Shown here piece by piece: positions 36,853-46,932 of a DNA stretch of 64,000 nt. A program made the position numbers and the translations under genes. The stretch comes from Flavobacteriia bacterium. GTDB taxonomy: Bacteria > Bacteroidota > Bacteroidia > Flavobacteriales_D > Crocinitomicaceae. Where the stretch lies: contig JAPLEV010000036.1 of assembly GCA_026391005.1 (NCBI GenBank), positions 1-64,000 on the forward strand, written 5' to 3'. The number at the start of each line of letters is the position of its first letter. Position 1 is the first letter of the stretch. The notes under the pieces are model-generated. The model ran no database searches, was not told where the DNA came from, and saw only the letters and a program-made list of their open reading frames with translations.

Positions 36853-36881
36853 AGCCAACATTGAATGTTGGCTTTTTTTTT
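36853..36881. terminator. Bidirectional intrinsic terminator between SPT-like gene and clpC
   Basis: AGCCAACAT/ATGTTGGCT (36853-36861 and 36865-36873) form a perfect 9-bp stem with a TGA loop. A run of A lies on the left and T on the right, so it serves both convergent genes. Confidence 0.9.
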
Positions 36882-36905
36882 GTGTAGTTATTAAAGTACC
36901 ATACC

Positions 36906-39431
36906 CTATTTCTTTGACGATTTCTTAGGTGATTTTGGTTTATTTATTTTCAAAGTCAACTCTTCTTTACCTTCTTCAATATCTAAAAAGATGGTATCTC
37001 CCTCAGTAAGATGCGTATTAATTATTTCCTCTGCCAAGGGATCTTCAATATATTTTTGAATAGCACGCTTAAGGGGTCGAGCACCAAATTTTTCATCATA
37101 TCCTTTATCAACGATAAAATCTTTTGCTTTTTCAGACATTTCTATAAAATATCCAAGATCTTTAATTCGATCATATAAATAATTTAGCTCCAGATCAATA
37201 ATTTTATGGATTTCAGGACGGCCAAGTGACTTGAACATGATCATATCATCAACACGATTTAAGAACTCCGGAGAAAAAGCTTTTCTCAACGCGTTTTGAA
37301 TCACTGCTTTTGAATTATCCTCTTTTGAATCCATTTGCGAACGAGTTCCAAAACCGACACCTGTTCCGAAATCTTGTAACTGCCTTGCACCAATGTTTGA
37401 GGTCATGATAAGAATTGTATTCTTAAAATCAATTTTCCGACCTAAACCATCAGTCATATGTCCATCATCAAGAACCTGTAACAAAAGATTAAATACATCA
37501 GGATGGGCTTTTTCAATTTCATCAAGCAATATGATAGAGTAAGGTTTTCTTCTAACCTTTTCTGTTAATTGTCCACCTTCTTCATAGCCAACATATCCTG
37601 GAGGCGCTCCAACTAGACGTGAAATAGAAAACTTCTCCATATATTCCGTCATATCAATTCGAACAAGTGCGTCTTCTGTATCAAAAATATATTTTGCTAA
37701 TACTTTTGCGAGTTGGGTTTTACCAACACCTGTGGGGCCCAAAAAGAAAAACGAACCAATAGGTTTGTTGGGATCTTTAAGCCCTGCCCTATTTCTCTGA
37801 ATTGCCTTAACGACTTTATCCACGGCATCTTCTTGTCCGATTACTTTACCACGAATTATTTCGCCCATATTCACCAATTTCCCTGTTTCCGTTTGCGAAA
37901 CCTTATTCACAGGAATACCACACATCATCGAAACAACCTCCGCAACATTTTCTTCAGTGACAATTATTTTATTGTTTTTGGAATTTTCCTCCCATTCTTT
38001 TTTAGCCACCGACAGTTCTGCTTGAAGTTTTACCTCGGTATCTCTCACCTCAGCTGCCTTTTCATATTGTTGCGTGCGTATAACTTCACTTTTTTTAATT
38101 TTTAGAACATCAAGCTTTTCTTCAATATCTAAAATCTCTTTTGGAACATTAATATTAGTTATGTGAACGCGCGAACCAACCTCATCCAAAGCATCAATCG
38201 CTTTGTCTGGAAGGTGTCGATCAGTAATATAACGCTCGGTTAATTTAACACATGCTTGAATAGCCTCTGGAGTATATTCTACAGAATGATGATCTTCATA
38301 ACGCTCTTTAATATTCTCTAAAATTTGAATCGTTTCATCAATTGATGTTGGCTCAATAATGACTTTTTGAAATCTTCTCTCGAGCGCCCCATCCTTTTCA
38401 ATATACTGTCGGTACTCATCTAGCGTAGTAGCACCAATCGCTTGAAGTTCACCACGCGCTAGAGCTGGTTTAAACATATTTGAAGCATCTAAAGAACCAC
38501 TTGCTCCTCCTGCGCCAATTATCGTATGGATTTCGTCAATAAATAAAATAATATCTGGATTCTTCTCTAATTCTTTCATCACTGCTTTCATTCTTTCCTC
38601 AAATTGCCCACGGTACTTCGTTCCTGCAACCAATGATGCAAGATCAAGCGATACAATTCGTTTACCAAATAAAATACGAGATACTTTGCGCTGAATAATA
38701 CGCAATGCCAATCCTTCAGCAATGGCACTTTTCCCAACACCGGGCTCACCAATTAAAATTGGATTATTCTTCTTCCTCCGAGAAAGAATTTGACTTACAC
38801 GTTCAATTTCTTTTTCTCGCCCAACAATTGGGTCTAGTTTTCCAGCTTCTGCTAATTTAGTTAAATCTCGACCGAAATTATCTAAAACTGGTGTTTTGGA
38901 ATTACTTTCCCCTGATTTTCTAGCGGGTGCTGATGAAAAATTTTCATCATCATCGTTATTTTCAGGAAATTCTGCTTTTGGAAATTTTTGTTCTTCTATC
39001 ATACTCTCATATTCATCTTTAGCATTATCATAAATTACTCCGTATTTATTCAATATTTGACAAGCAGCACAATCCTCATAGCGTAAAATAGTAAGTAATA
39101 AATGCTCAGTGCCAATAATTGCAGATTTAAATTGTTTTGCTTCCAAATAGGACTGTTTGATTATATTTTCCGTTTGCTTTAAAAGCGGAAGCGTTGATAA
39201 TTGAATGGGTGAAGTAGTAGTTGATTTCTTTAAAATAGCAATCAATTCAGTTTTTAAAACCGAAAACTCAACTTGAAATTCGTTAATAATTTGTATTGCC
39301 TTTCCCTCGTTAAGTTTTAATAGGCCCAAAAGCAAGTGCTCTGGACTTACAAAGTCATTGTGGAGAAGAATTGCCTCCTCTCGACTCAAGCGTATTAAGT
39401 CTTTAACACGTGGTGAAAATTTTGCTTCCAT
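36906..39431 (-). CDS. clpC: ATP-dependent Clp protease ATPase subunit ClpC
   Basis: An 841-residue AAA+ unfoldase. It has two N-terminal Clp repeats ([37 protein letters not shown]), AAA1 with [13 protein letters not shown], and a UVR/middle domain ([17 protein letters not shown]). AAA2 carries [13 protein letters not shown], the GVGFG loop in the position that docks to ClpP, and a D2-small domain. It unfolds substrates for ClpP. The adaptor ClpS (61465) is encoded far away in the same window; clpP is not seen. Divergent from gyrA with 185 bases between. Confidence 0.96.
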   Translation of the reverse strand: MEAKFSPRVKDLIRLSREEAILLHNDFVSPEHLLLGLLKLNEGKAIQIINEFQVEFSVLKTELIAILKKSTTTSPIQLSTLPLLKQTENIIKQSYLEAKQFKSAIIGTEHLLLTILRYEDCAACQILNKYGVIYDNAKDEYESMIEEQKFPKAEFPENNDDDENFSSAPARKSGESNSKTPVLDNFGRDLTKLAEAGKLDPIVGREKEIERVSQILSRRKKNNPILIGEPGVGKSAIAEGLALRIIQRKVSRILFGKRIVSLDLASLVAGTKYRGQFEERMKAVMKELEKNPDIILFIDEIHTIIGAGGASGSLDASNMFKPALARGELQAIGATTLDEYRQYIEKDGALERRFQKVIIEPTSIDETIQILENIKERYEDHHSVEYTPEAIQACVKLTERYITDRHLPDKAIDALDEVGSRVHITNINVPKEILDIEEKLDVLKIKKSEVIRTQQYEKAAEVRDTEVKLQAELSVAKKEWEENSKNNKIIVTEENVAEVVSMMCGIPVNKVSQTETGKLVNMGEIIRGKVIGQEDAVDKVVKAIQRNRAGLKDPNKPIGSFFFLGPTGVGKTQLAKVLAKYIFDTEDALVRIDMTEYMEKFSISRLVGAPPGYVGYEEGGQLTEKVRRKPYSIILLDEIEKAHPDVFNLLLQVLDDGHMTDGLGRKIDFKNTILIMTSNIGARQLQDFGTGVGFGTRSQMDSKEDNSKAVIQNALRKAFSPEFLNRVDDMIMFKSLGRPEIHKIIDLELNYLYDRIKDLGYFIEMSEKAKDFIVDKGYDEKFGARPLKRAIQKYIEDPLAEEIINTHLTEGDTIFLDIEEGKEELTLKINKPKSPKKSSKK

Positions 39432-39559
39432 ATTCTTAACTTATTAATAGCAAATGTAAACATAAATCAATGTATTCGAATGATAATTATTCACATTTTA
39501 TTAATAAAATTTGTTAGTAATTATCAATATTAATCAATAAAAACATGAACATTTATAGC

Positions 39560-39567
39560 TATCTTTG
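39560..39567 (+). promoter_or_regulatory. -7 promoter box TAnnTTTG for gyrA
   Basis: TATCTTTG fully matches the consensus, 49 bases before the gyrA ATG, leaving a short 5' leader. Confidence 0.5.
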
Positions 39568-39616
39568 AAAGTCTAAAAAAGTATAAACGAGACCCAAATT
39601 TTCAATTTAAATAATT

Positions 39617-42241
39617 ATGGCTGAAGGAGAGAGAATAATACAGATAAATATAGAAGATGAAATGAAATCTGCTTACATCGATTATTCGATGTCTGTAATT
39701 GTTTCACGCGCTTTACCAGATGTTCGCGACGGATTCAAACCTGTTCACAGAAGGGTTTTGTACGGAATGCAAGACTTGGGTGTTTATTCCAATAAGGCAC
39801 ATAAAAAATCAGCGAGAATTGTTGGTGAAGTTCTCGGAAAGTACCATCCACATGGTGATAGCTCAGTTTACGATACAATGGTGCGTATGGCACAGCCATG
39901 GTCATTGCGTTACCCTTTAGTAGATGGACAAGGAAATTTCGGATCAGTAGATGGTGATAGTCCTGCAGCAATGCGATATACCGAAGCTAGATTGCGAAAA
40001 ATAACCGAAGAAATGTTGGACGATCTAGAAAAAGAGACCGTTGATTTCCGCCCAAATTTTGATGATAGTTTAACGGAGCCTACCGTACTTCCAACGAAAA
40101 TTCCTAATTTATTAATTAATGGTGCATCTGGAATTGCTGTCGGTATGGCGACAAATATGGCACCACACAATCTTACAGAAGTAATCGATGGTATTATTGC
40201 CATTATTGACAATAAAGACTTGGAAATTGAAGAATTGTTGAACTATGTAAAAGCCCCAGACTTTCCAACAGGTGGTATTATTTATGGCTATGAGGGAGTT
40301 CGCGATGCTTTTTTAACAGGAAGAGGCCGAGTTGTAATTCGTGGTAAGGCAGAAATCGAGGAGGTAAATGGACGAGAGCAAATCATTGTAACTGAGATTC
40401 CTTATCAAGTGAATAAAGCGGAAATGATTAAAAAGATTGCCGACTTAGTTAACGATAAAAAAATTGAAGGGATTTCTGATTTAAGAGATGAATCCGATCG
40501 AAATGGAATGCGGATTGTATTTGAAATTAAACGCGATGCAATTGCGAATGTAGTATTAAACAAATTGTATAAGTTTACTGCTTTACAAACTTCATTTTCA
40601 GTTAATAACATCTGCTTAGTTGATGGGCGACCTCGCTTATTGAACTTAAAACAGATCATTGAGCAATTTATTTTATTTAGGCACGAAGTGGTGGTTCGTA
40701 GGACCAAGTTTGAGTTACGAAAAGCGGAAGAGCGGGCGCATATTTTAGAGGGATTAATCATTGCTTCTGATAATATTGATGAGGTTATAGAAATAATTAA
40801 AACTTCAGATAGTCCAGATCATGCAAGAGATCGACTTACAGAACGATTTGGTTTATCAGAAATTCAAACACGCGCGATCGTAGACATGCGTCTGCGTCAT
40901 TTAACAGGTCTAGAACAAGATAAACTTCGAACAGAATTCAATGAATTAATGATCTTAATCGCTGATTTAAAAGATATTTTGGGAAGTGAGGAAAGACGGA
41001 TGCAGATAATTAAGGATGAATTAAATGATATGCGTTCTAAGTATGGTGATGAGCGCCGATCTTCCATTGAGTATTCCGCGAGCGAAATGCGCATGGAAGA
41101 CCTTATTGCGGATGAGGAAGTGGTTGTTACGATTTCACATGCTGGCTATATTAAAAGAACGAATTTAGCAGAATACAAAGTTCAAAATCGTGGCGGAATG
41201 GGTTCTAAAGGATCTACAACACGAGACAAGGATTTCTTAGAACATCTATTCGTTGCCACCAACCATAACTACTTATTAATCTTTACAGAAAAAGGACGTT
41301 GTTTCTGGATGCGTGTTTATGAAATCCCTGAAGGGAATAAATTATCTAAAGGACGGGCAATTCAAAACCTAATCAATATTCCTCAAGATGATAAAGTAAA
41401 AGCGTATGTTAAAGTATTGGATTTAACGGATAAAGAATATACAAGCAACAATTTTATTATTATGTGCTCTAAGTTTGGTGTAATTAAAAAAACATCCTTA
41501 GATGCGTATTCTCGTCCACGTTCTAATGGTATTAATGCTATTACGATTCGAGACAACGATGAATTGTTAGAGGCAAGATTAACCAATGGCGTTAATGAAA
41601 TCGTTATGGCCACAAGCTCAGGTCGAGCCATTCGTTTCAATGAAGCAAAGGTTCGTCCGATGGGTAGAAATGCAGCTGGAGTTAGAGGAGTAACGCTTAC
41701 ACAAGCAGGAGATGAAGTGATTGGAATGATCTGTGTTGAAGATATTTTCTCTACCATATTAGTTGTTTCTGAGAAAGGATTTGGGAAACGAACGTTTTTA
41801 AATGATCCCGAAGACAAGGAACCTGTTTACCGAATCACTAATCGTGGTGGAAAAGGGGTGAAAACGATGAATATCACTGATAAAACTGGTAAATTGTTAT
41901 CCATTCAGAACGTAAGGGATGAAGATGATTTAATGATCATTACGAAATCAGGGGTGACCATTCGTATGCATATTGATACCATCCGTACAATGGGAAGAGC
42001 GGCACAAGGAGTGAAATTAATCAATCTCAAAAATAACGCTGAAATCGCTGCCATAGCAAATGTTCCAAGAACGGAAGATGATGATGAAGCTGAAATTCTG
42101 GATGCCTTACCAATATCTGAAAACAGTGAGGAATTAGATCCTATTGAAGATTTGGATGAGGACATCGACGAGACGGAAAATGATGATATGAACACCAATG
42201 ATAGTGAAGAGGAACTTGATGACGAAAATGATGATGAATAA
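39617..42241 (+). CDS. gyrA: DNA gyrase subunit A
   Basis: An 874-residue type II topoisomerase subunit that cuts and rejoins DNA. The catalytic Tyr121 is in [10 protein letters not shown]. The quinolone-determining region reads [17 protein letters not shown], with Ser82 and Asp86 at the E. coli 83 and 87 positions, the drug-sensitive state. The C-terminal beta-pinwheel has the GyrA box-like [10 protein letters not shown], and YIKRTNL and similar blades. The last ~45 residues are almost all Asp/Glu/Asn, an acidic tail that in gyrases tunes DNA wrapping. Divergent from clpC. Confidence 0.97.
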   Translation: MAEGERIIQINIEDEMKSAYIDYSMSVIVSRALPDVRDGFKPVHRRVLYGMQDLGVYSNKAHKKSARIVGEVLGKYHPHGDSSVYDTMVRMAQPWSLRYPLVDGQGNFGSVDGDSPAAMRYTEARLRKITEEMLDDLEKETVDFRPNFDDSLTEPTVLPTKIPNLLINGASGIAVGMATNMAPHNLTEVIDGIIAIIDNKDLEIEELLNYVKAPDFPTGGIIYGYEGVRDAFLTGRGRVVIRGKAEIEEVNGREQIIVTEIPYQVNKAEMIKKIADLVNDKKIEGISDLRDESDRNGMRIVFEIKRDAIANVVLNKLYKFTALQTSFSVNNICLVDGRPRLLNLKQIIEQFILFRHEVVVRRTKFELRKAEERAHILEGLIIASDNIDEVIEIIKTSDSPDHARDRLTERFGLSEIQTRAIVDMRLRHLTGLEQDKLRTEFNELMILIADLKDILGSEERRMQIIKDELNDMRSKYGDERRSSIEYSASEMRMEDLIADEEVVVTISHAGYIKRTNLAEYKVQNRGGMGSKGSTTRDKDFLEHLFVATNHNYLLIFTEKGRCFWMRVYEIPEGNKLSKGRAIQNLINIPQDDKVKAYVKVLDLTDKEYTSNNFIIMCSKFGVIKKTSLDAYSRPRSNGINAITIRDNDELLEARLTNGVNEIVMATSSGRAIRFNEAKVRPMGRNAAGVRGVTLTQAGDEVIGMICVEDIFSTILVVSEKGFGKRTFLNDPEDKEPVYRITNRGGKGVKTMNITDKTGKLLSIQNVRDEDDLMIITKSGVTIRMHIDTIRTMGRAAQGVKLINLKNNAEIAAIANVPRTEDDDEAEILDALPISENSEELDPIEDLDEDIDETENDDMNTNDSEEELDDENDDE

Positions 42242-42317
42242 TTGAAGTAGGGAACTATGGCATGGTCCTTGAAAACGACCTGCGAATTATGCTAATTATA
42301 AATTAAAAACGAATAAA

Positions 42318-43448
42318 ATGAGAATCAACTTTCAACTTATTATTGCAAGTATTTTTGCTGCTCAAATTGGACTTGGCGCTTTCGCTCAAAAAGCAAATGT
42401 GACCGATGCCGCTTTACTAATGAAGAAGTACAATCCCATGGCTGGCTTGGATGCTTCCAAAAATTTATTGACAAAAGCGAAAGCCTTTATCGATATAGCA
42501 GCCGTTAACACGGAAACAGCTGGATCAGCAAAAATGCATATGTACCGCGGTGAGATTTATTTTGGATTAATTGAAGTTGCAGCCATGGAAAGTGCGTCCA
42601 CTGGCACAAAACCTGATGAATCTATTATAAAAGAATACGAAGCAATTGCAAGAACTTCCTTTAATAAGGTGTTAGAAGACCCAAAGAAAGAATTTATTCA
42701 AGACATTCAATCTTTTTTGAATTTTCGTTCAAGTATGTATTTTAATATGGCTATTAGTGCTTATGAGACTAAGAAATATGATATGGCTACCCAATTATTT
42801 ATTGGAGCTATTCAGGTTAAAACTTTTTTAAACGAAAAATACCCCGATGCTGAGGTAAATGCCCAATTGAGCTTAAGTTTAACAGTTGATAGCCTTTTAA
42901 ATGCTAAAAGTTATGATAATGCCCTTGAAATAGCCAAACAAGTTAATGAGGCAATTCCTTCAAATATTGATGTACTCATTTCATTAGTTAATATTTATCT
43001 TCAAAAAGGTGATGTTGTTGGTTCAGAAGGATACTTAAATGAAGCGCTTGCTATTGATCCAATGAATAAACAATTATACTATGTACTAGGAACAGCGAAT
43101 ATGGATTTAAAAGAAAATGAAAAAGCTGAAAAAGCGTTAACAAAAGCACTTGAAATAGACTCGAACTACACTGATGCACAGTACCAATTAGGAGCGCATT
43201 TATATAATTGGGCAAGTCAATTAAAATACGAAGCAGGTCAATTAGCTGAAAATGATCCCTCATATGAATATATGATTCAGAAGGCCACCAATATGCAATA
43301 CCGTTCCTTAGCTTTATTAGAAAAATATATTATCATAAAACCTGAAGATAAAGGCGTTCTTGATATTTTAAGAAAAACGTATTCAAAACTCAACAACATT
43401 GAGAAAGCAGATGAATATAAAAAACGGATCGAAGCGTTAAAAAATTAA
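42318..43448 (+). CDS. Secreted TPR-repeat protein
   Basis: A 376-residue protein with a signal peptide (FQLIIASIFAAQIGLGAFAQ). The body is helical, with TPR-like repeats that are clearest at residues ~185-285: AKSYDNALEIAKQVNEAIP, GDVVGSEGYLNEALAIDP and NEKAEKALTKALEIDSNY. Probably periplasmic and a protein-protein scaffold. No catalytic feature. It follows gyrA by 76 bases without an obvious terminator, and precedes the FAD protein gene by 33 bases. Confidence 0.8.
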   Translation: MRINFQLIIASIFAAQIGLGAFAQKANVTDAALLMKKYNPMAGLDASKNLLTKAKAFIDIAAVNTETAGSAKMHMYRGEIYFGLIEVAAMESASTGTKPDESIIKEYEAIARTSFNKVLEDPKKEFIQDIQSFLNFRSSMYFNMAISAYETKKYDMATQLFIGAIQVKTFLNEKYPDAEVNAQLSLSLTVDSLLNAKSYDNALEIAKQVNEAIPSNIDVLISLVNIYLQKGDVVGSEGYLNEALAIDPMNKQLYYVLGTANMDLKENEKAEKALTKALEIDSNYTDAQYQLGAHLYNWASQLKYEAGQLAENDPSYEYMIQKATNMQYRSLALLEKYIIIKPEDKGVLDILRKTYSKLNNIEKADEYKKRIEALKN

Positions 43449-43481
43449 ATTTATTTCCGCTCTCAACTCTTCTCCCCTAAA

Positions 43482-44867
43482 ATGAAAAGTAGCATTGGCA
43501 TTATTGGCGGGGGCTTTTCAGGTTGTATGCTTGCGTATCATTTGTTGGAAAACACGAAGGATCTTCAAGTTGTTATTTTCAATAAATCTAGTCGAATTGG
43601 TCCTGGCTTAGCTTATGAGCCTCAATCTAGCACCATGCTTTTAAATGTAAAAGCTGGGAAAATGAGTGCTTTTCCTGCTATTCCAACTGATTTTGTTGAT
43701 TGGTTAACGAAAGAGAATATCTTCCCTTTAAACACGCGCGAAGAAATTACAGATTCTTTTGTAAGTAGAGAATTATACGGGTATTACTTAGACCAAATTT
43801 GGCAAAATATTTTACAAATTCATGGCGCGAGAATTACTGAGGTTATAAATGAAGTTATTACAATTTCTAACCGAATCGACTCCTTCACAATTGAGACAAA
43901 AACTAAAGTGTATACTGTTCAATACTGCGTCTTAGCAACCGGGAATGAAAAACCAAGAAATCCATTTTTAAGCGATAAAGCTTTTATAAGTTCTCAAAAT
44001 TACCATCAAAATCCTTGGGCTATTCCAACAGAAAAAATTCATGATACAAAACCCATATTAATTATCGGTACTGGATTAACCATGGTTGATACCATTCATT
44101 ATTTACGCGAAAAAAACAAAAACGGTATCATTTATTGCATCTCACCGCATGGTTTTAAAATTCTCGCTCATGAGAATTCGATTGTTTCATACGACGATAT
44201 TCTTGAAAAAATTCAACTATCTGGTCATTTGGCAGATTTACTTGCTCAATTTAATTCCGCTAAAAAAGAAATACAAAAAAGGAAAGGGTCTTTGGATGCA
44301 TTAATAAACTTTTTTAGGCCTATAACTGGAATAATATGGCAAGGCTTTACACCTTATGAAAAAAACTTTTTTCTTGAACATCTGCGACATAAATGGGGAG
44401 TGGCACGACATCGCCTCCCTCCTATTTCGTTCCAAAAAATTAATAAAGAAATACAAGATAAAAAGCTCAATATAAATGCCGGAAAAATAAAAGAAATTAT
44501 TGAAAATGAATCCGGTTTAAATGTTCGCTATTTTGACAATGCTAAAAATAAAGAGCTTTCACTAACTGTTTCGTGCGTCATAAATTGTACAGGGCCAGAA
44601 GGAGATGTATCAAAGATGAAAAATGGTTTGCTTTTGAATTTATTAAAAAAGGGGCTTATAGAATCCGGACCATCAAACCTAGGAGTTCAGGTTTCAGTGA
44701 ACGATATGCAAATAAAAAATACGCACAACATAAAAAAACTTTATGCTATTGGAAATTTACTACGTGGTGAGTTATGGGAAAGTACTGCAGTAAACGAATT
44801 AAGATCTCAGACCGAAAAGGTAGCACAAGAAATAATTCGTACTGAAAAAACAAAGAATAATTGCTAA
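43482..44867 (+). CDS. FAD/NAD(P)-binding protein (FAD_NAD_binding_9-like)
   Basis: A 461-residue flavoprotein. The N-terminal Rossmann motif is IGIIGGGFSGCMLAYHL. It is followed by GPGLAYEPQSSTMLLNVKAG, characteristic of the FAD-NAD(P)-binding group related to HpyO/YdhS proteins. A second nucleotide site appears at PILIIGTGLTMVDTIHYL, CVINCTGPEGDVS at ~365-377, and AIGNLLRGELWESTAVNELR near the C terminus (FAD contact). The substrate is unknown; relatives are annotated only as FAD-dependent oxidoreductases. Its TAA stop forms part of the promoter box of the next gene. Confidence 0.88.
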   Translation: MKSSIGIIGGGFSGCMLAYHLLENTKDLQVVIFNKSSRIGPGLAYEPQSSTMLLNVKAGKMSAFPAIPTDFVDWLTKENIFPLNTREEITDSFVSRELYGYYLDQIWQNILQIHGARITEVINEVITISNRIDSFTIETKTKVYTVQYCVLATGNEKPRNPFLSDKAFISSQNYHQNPWAIPTEKIHDTKPILIIGTGLTMVDTIHYLREKNKNGIIYCISPHGFKILAHENSIVSYDDILEKIQLSGHLADLLAQFNSAKKEIQKRKGSLDALINFFRPITGIIWQGFTPYEKNFFLEHLRHKWGVARHRLPPISFQKINKEIQDKKLNINAGKIKEIIENESGLNVRYFDNAKNKELSLTVSCVINCTGPEGDVSKMKNGLLLNLLKKGLIESGPSNLGVQVSVNDMQIKNTHNIKKLYAIGNLLRGELWESTAVNELRSQTEKVAQEIIRTEKTKNNC

Positions 44868-44872
44868 CTTTG
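44865..44872 (+). promoter_or_regulatory. -7 promoter box TAnnTTTG for the BatA gene, overlapping the upstream stop codon
   Basis: TAACTTTG fully matches the consensus; its first three bases are the TAA stop of the FAD protein gene. It ends 4 bases before the BatA ATG, predicting a leaderless transcript. Confidence 0.5.
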
Positions 44873-44876
44873 AAAC

Positions 44877-46925
44877 ATGGCATTTGTTAATCCTGGCATC
44901 CTTTGGCTCCTGAGTCTAATAGCAATTCCAATAATCATTCATTTATTTCATTTTCGCCGATATAAGACACTCTATTTTTCATCATTACAATTTATTCAAA
45001 AAATTGATCAGGAAAATAAATCTACTCAAAAGCTAAAACATATTCTAGTTCTACTATCAAGAATTTTAGCACTTTCCGCAATCATTTTTGCTTTTGCCCA
45101 ACCCTATCTTCCCGTCAAAAATGGAAACGCTAAAGCTGGTAAAGGTCTTGTTTGTATTTACATAGATAATTCATTTTCTATGACTGCCAAGGGAGTTGAA
45201 GGTGAGTTATTATCTGAAGCAAGGGAAATTGCTAGAAAGATAATTGAGGAAGCTCCAATTGATACAAGAATTATTTTACATACCAATCAGCTGAATGGAC
45301 TTGAAAAACGAATGCTCACTAAAATTGAAGCATTAGAGCAATTACATAAAATTAAAGAAGGTCCAATTGCAAGAAATATGGACGAAATAATAAATTGGGA
45401 ACGCGAATTTATCGAACGGATGAATACAGAGCAAGAACGAATCAACACCGTGCAGCACCTTATCATTTCTGACTTTCAGAAAGAAACATTTAAAACTGCT
45501 AAATTAAAGGAGGATAATAGTAGTTTTTATTATCCAATTCAGATTAAAGCGCAATCAAAATCCAATTTATATATTGATTCGATTTATTTTGCCTCTCCTC
45601 TGCAGAAAATAGGCGAACCAAATGAATTATTTGTTTGCGTAACCAATGAATCAGACCAAGACGTTATAAACGTTGAAATAAAAGTTGAATTAGGTGCACA
45701 GAAAAGAAGCATGTTTGCTGAAATAAAGGCCAATAGCACGTATACCACTAGCTTTAACTATACCAATTCAACCATCGGTATTGTCGAGGGGAGTGCCGAG
45801 ATTAGAGACAAACAATTATTTTGGGATGATACCTATTACTTTAATATAAATGTAGCTAAAGAATGTAAAGTATTAATAATCAATGGGGAACTAGCGACAG
45901 ATGCAATAAAAAAAGTTTTTTCATTAGAACCATTTTATCAGCTTTCAAGCATTAAAGAACTTTCCTACACAAGTGACTTAGCAGAAAAAGTTGATTTAAT
46001 TGTCTTGAATGGTATAAATGAGATAAGTAGTGGATTAGCTACTGATTTAGCGAACTTATCTGAGGAGGGACATTCGATAGCACTATTTCCAGGAGAAAAT
46101 TGTAATCTAGCTTCATGGAACTCTTTACTTTCAAAACTACAACTACCTTTATTAGGTAATGTGGTAAGCGCTGGCAATAGAATAAATAATATTGATTACA
46201 AAAACCCCTTTTTCATCGGTATGTTTGACAAAGAAAAAGAAGATCTAAACTTACCTTCAATTTTAAAATCCTATAGCATCGTTAATGCTAATCAAAGCGC
46301 AGCTTATTCATTATTAAAACAACGAAATGGCAACCCCTTATTGCTCAAAAGTCCCGGTAACACATCTAATTACTTATACACATCATCTTTAGGCCTTTCC
46401 TTTGGGAATTTTACTCAAAATGCAATTTTTCCAGCTATTATATTACGAATGGGTGAATTAAGTGTCCGAAAACTACCTTCCTTTGTGAGCATTGGACAAG
46501 ATACCAAAATTCAAATTTATACTACCTCAAATGAAGAAAAACCGATACACTTAGTTAACAAGACAGTAGATTTCATTCCACAATTTCAGCGCTTTCGGTC
46601 AACATCGACCATTTCAATTGCTGGCTCAGAAGCCATTGAAAAGTTAGTAGCTGGAAGCTATAAACTTATTGACGAAGAAGAAATTGGATCACTTGCCATA
46701 AATTATAATCGCAACGAATCTTCAATGCAGATAATGAATGAGAAAGAAATTATATCGGCGTTTAAGAATGCAGGCATAAAAAATTGTACTTTCAAGGCCG
46801 TAGAAAATGGACAAAGTACAACACAACTAAAATTAGATAAACCAGCGGAGTATTGGCGGTATTTTGTTGTTTTAGCTATTTTATTCGTACTTATTGAAAT
46901 GGTCTTGATTAAATATTGGAAATAA
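44877..46925 (+). CDS. BatA-domain membrane protein
   Basis: A 682-residue inner-membrane protein. The N-terminal BatA domain (NPGILWLLSLIAIPIIIHLFHFRRYKT would be its core; first helix at ~6-22, second at ~54-74) is followed by a vWA-like region with DNSFSMTAKG (MIDAS-type DxSxS). A long beta-rich periplasmic part and a C-terminal helix (FVVLAILFVLIEMVLI) complete it. Such proteins accompany the MoxR/Bat system, which is linked to stress tolerance. It is 7 bases upstream of the dihydroorotase-like gene, an arrangement seen in other Flavobacteriales. Confidence 0.85.
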   Translation: MAFVNPGILWLLSLIAIPIIIHLFHFRRYKTLYFSSLQFIQKIDQENKSTQKLKHILVLLSRILALSAIIFAFAQPYLPVKNGNAKAGKGLVCIYIDNSFSMTAKGVEGELLSEAREIARKIIEEAPIDTRIILHTNQLNGLEKRMLTKIEALEQLHKIKEGPIARNMDEIINWEREFIERMNTEQERINTVQHLIISDFQKETFKTAKLKEDNSSFYYPIQIKAQSKSNLYIDSIYFASPLQKIGEPNELFVCVTNESDQDVINVEIKVELGAQKRSMFAEIKANSTYTTSFNYTNSTIGIVEGSAEIRDKQLFWDDTYYFNINVAKECKVLIINGELATDAIKKVFSLEPFYQLSSIKELSYTSDLAEKVDLIVLNGINEISSGLATDLANLSEEGHSIALFPGENCNLASWNSLLSKLQLPLLGNVVSAGNRINNIDYKNPFFIGMFDKEKEDLNLPSILKSYSIVNANQSAAYSLLKQRNGNPLLLKSPGNTSNYLYTSSLGLSFGNFTQNAIFPAIILRMGELSVRKLPSFVSIGQDTKIQIYTTSNEEKPIHLVNKTVDFIPQFQRFRSTSTISIAGSEAIEKLVAGSYKLIDEEEIGSLAINYNRNESSMQIMNEKEIISAFKNAGIKNCTFKAVENGQSTTQLKLDKPAEYWRYFVVLAILFVLIEMVLIKYWK

Positions 46926-46932
46926 TATCCTT

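Noticed and set aside
37713..38105. 130-codon open frame opposite clpC
   Set aside because: Antisense shadow; the repeated His/Asn/Phe composition reflects reversed clpC codons.
41383..41817. 144-codon open frame opposite gyrA
   Set aside because: It lies entirely within gyrA on the other strand, with no signal, motif or start context.
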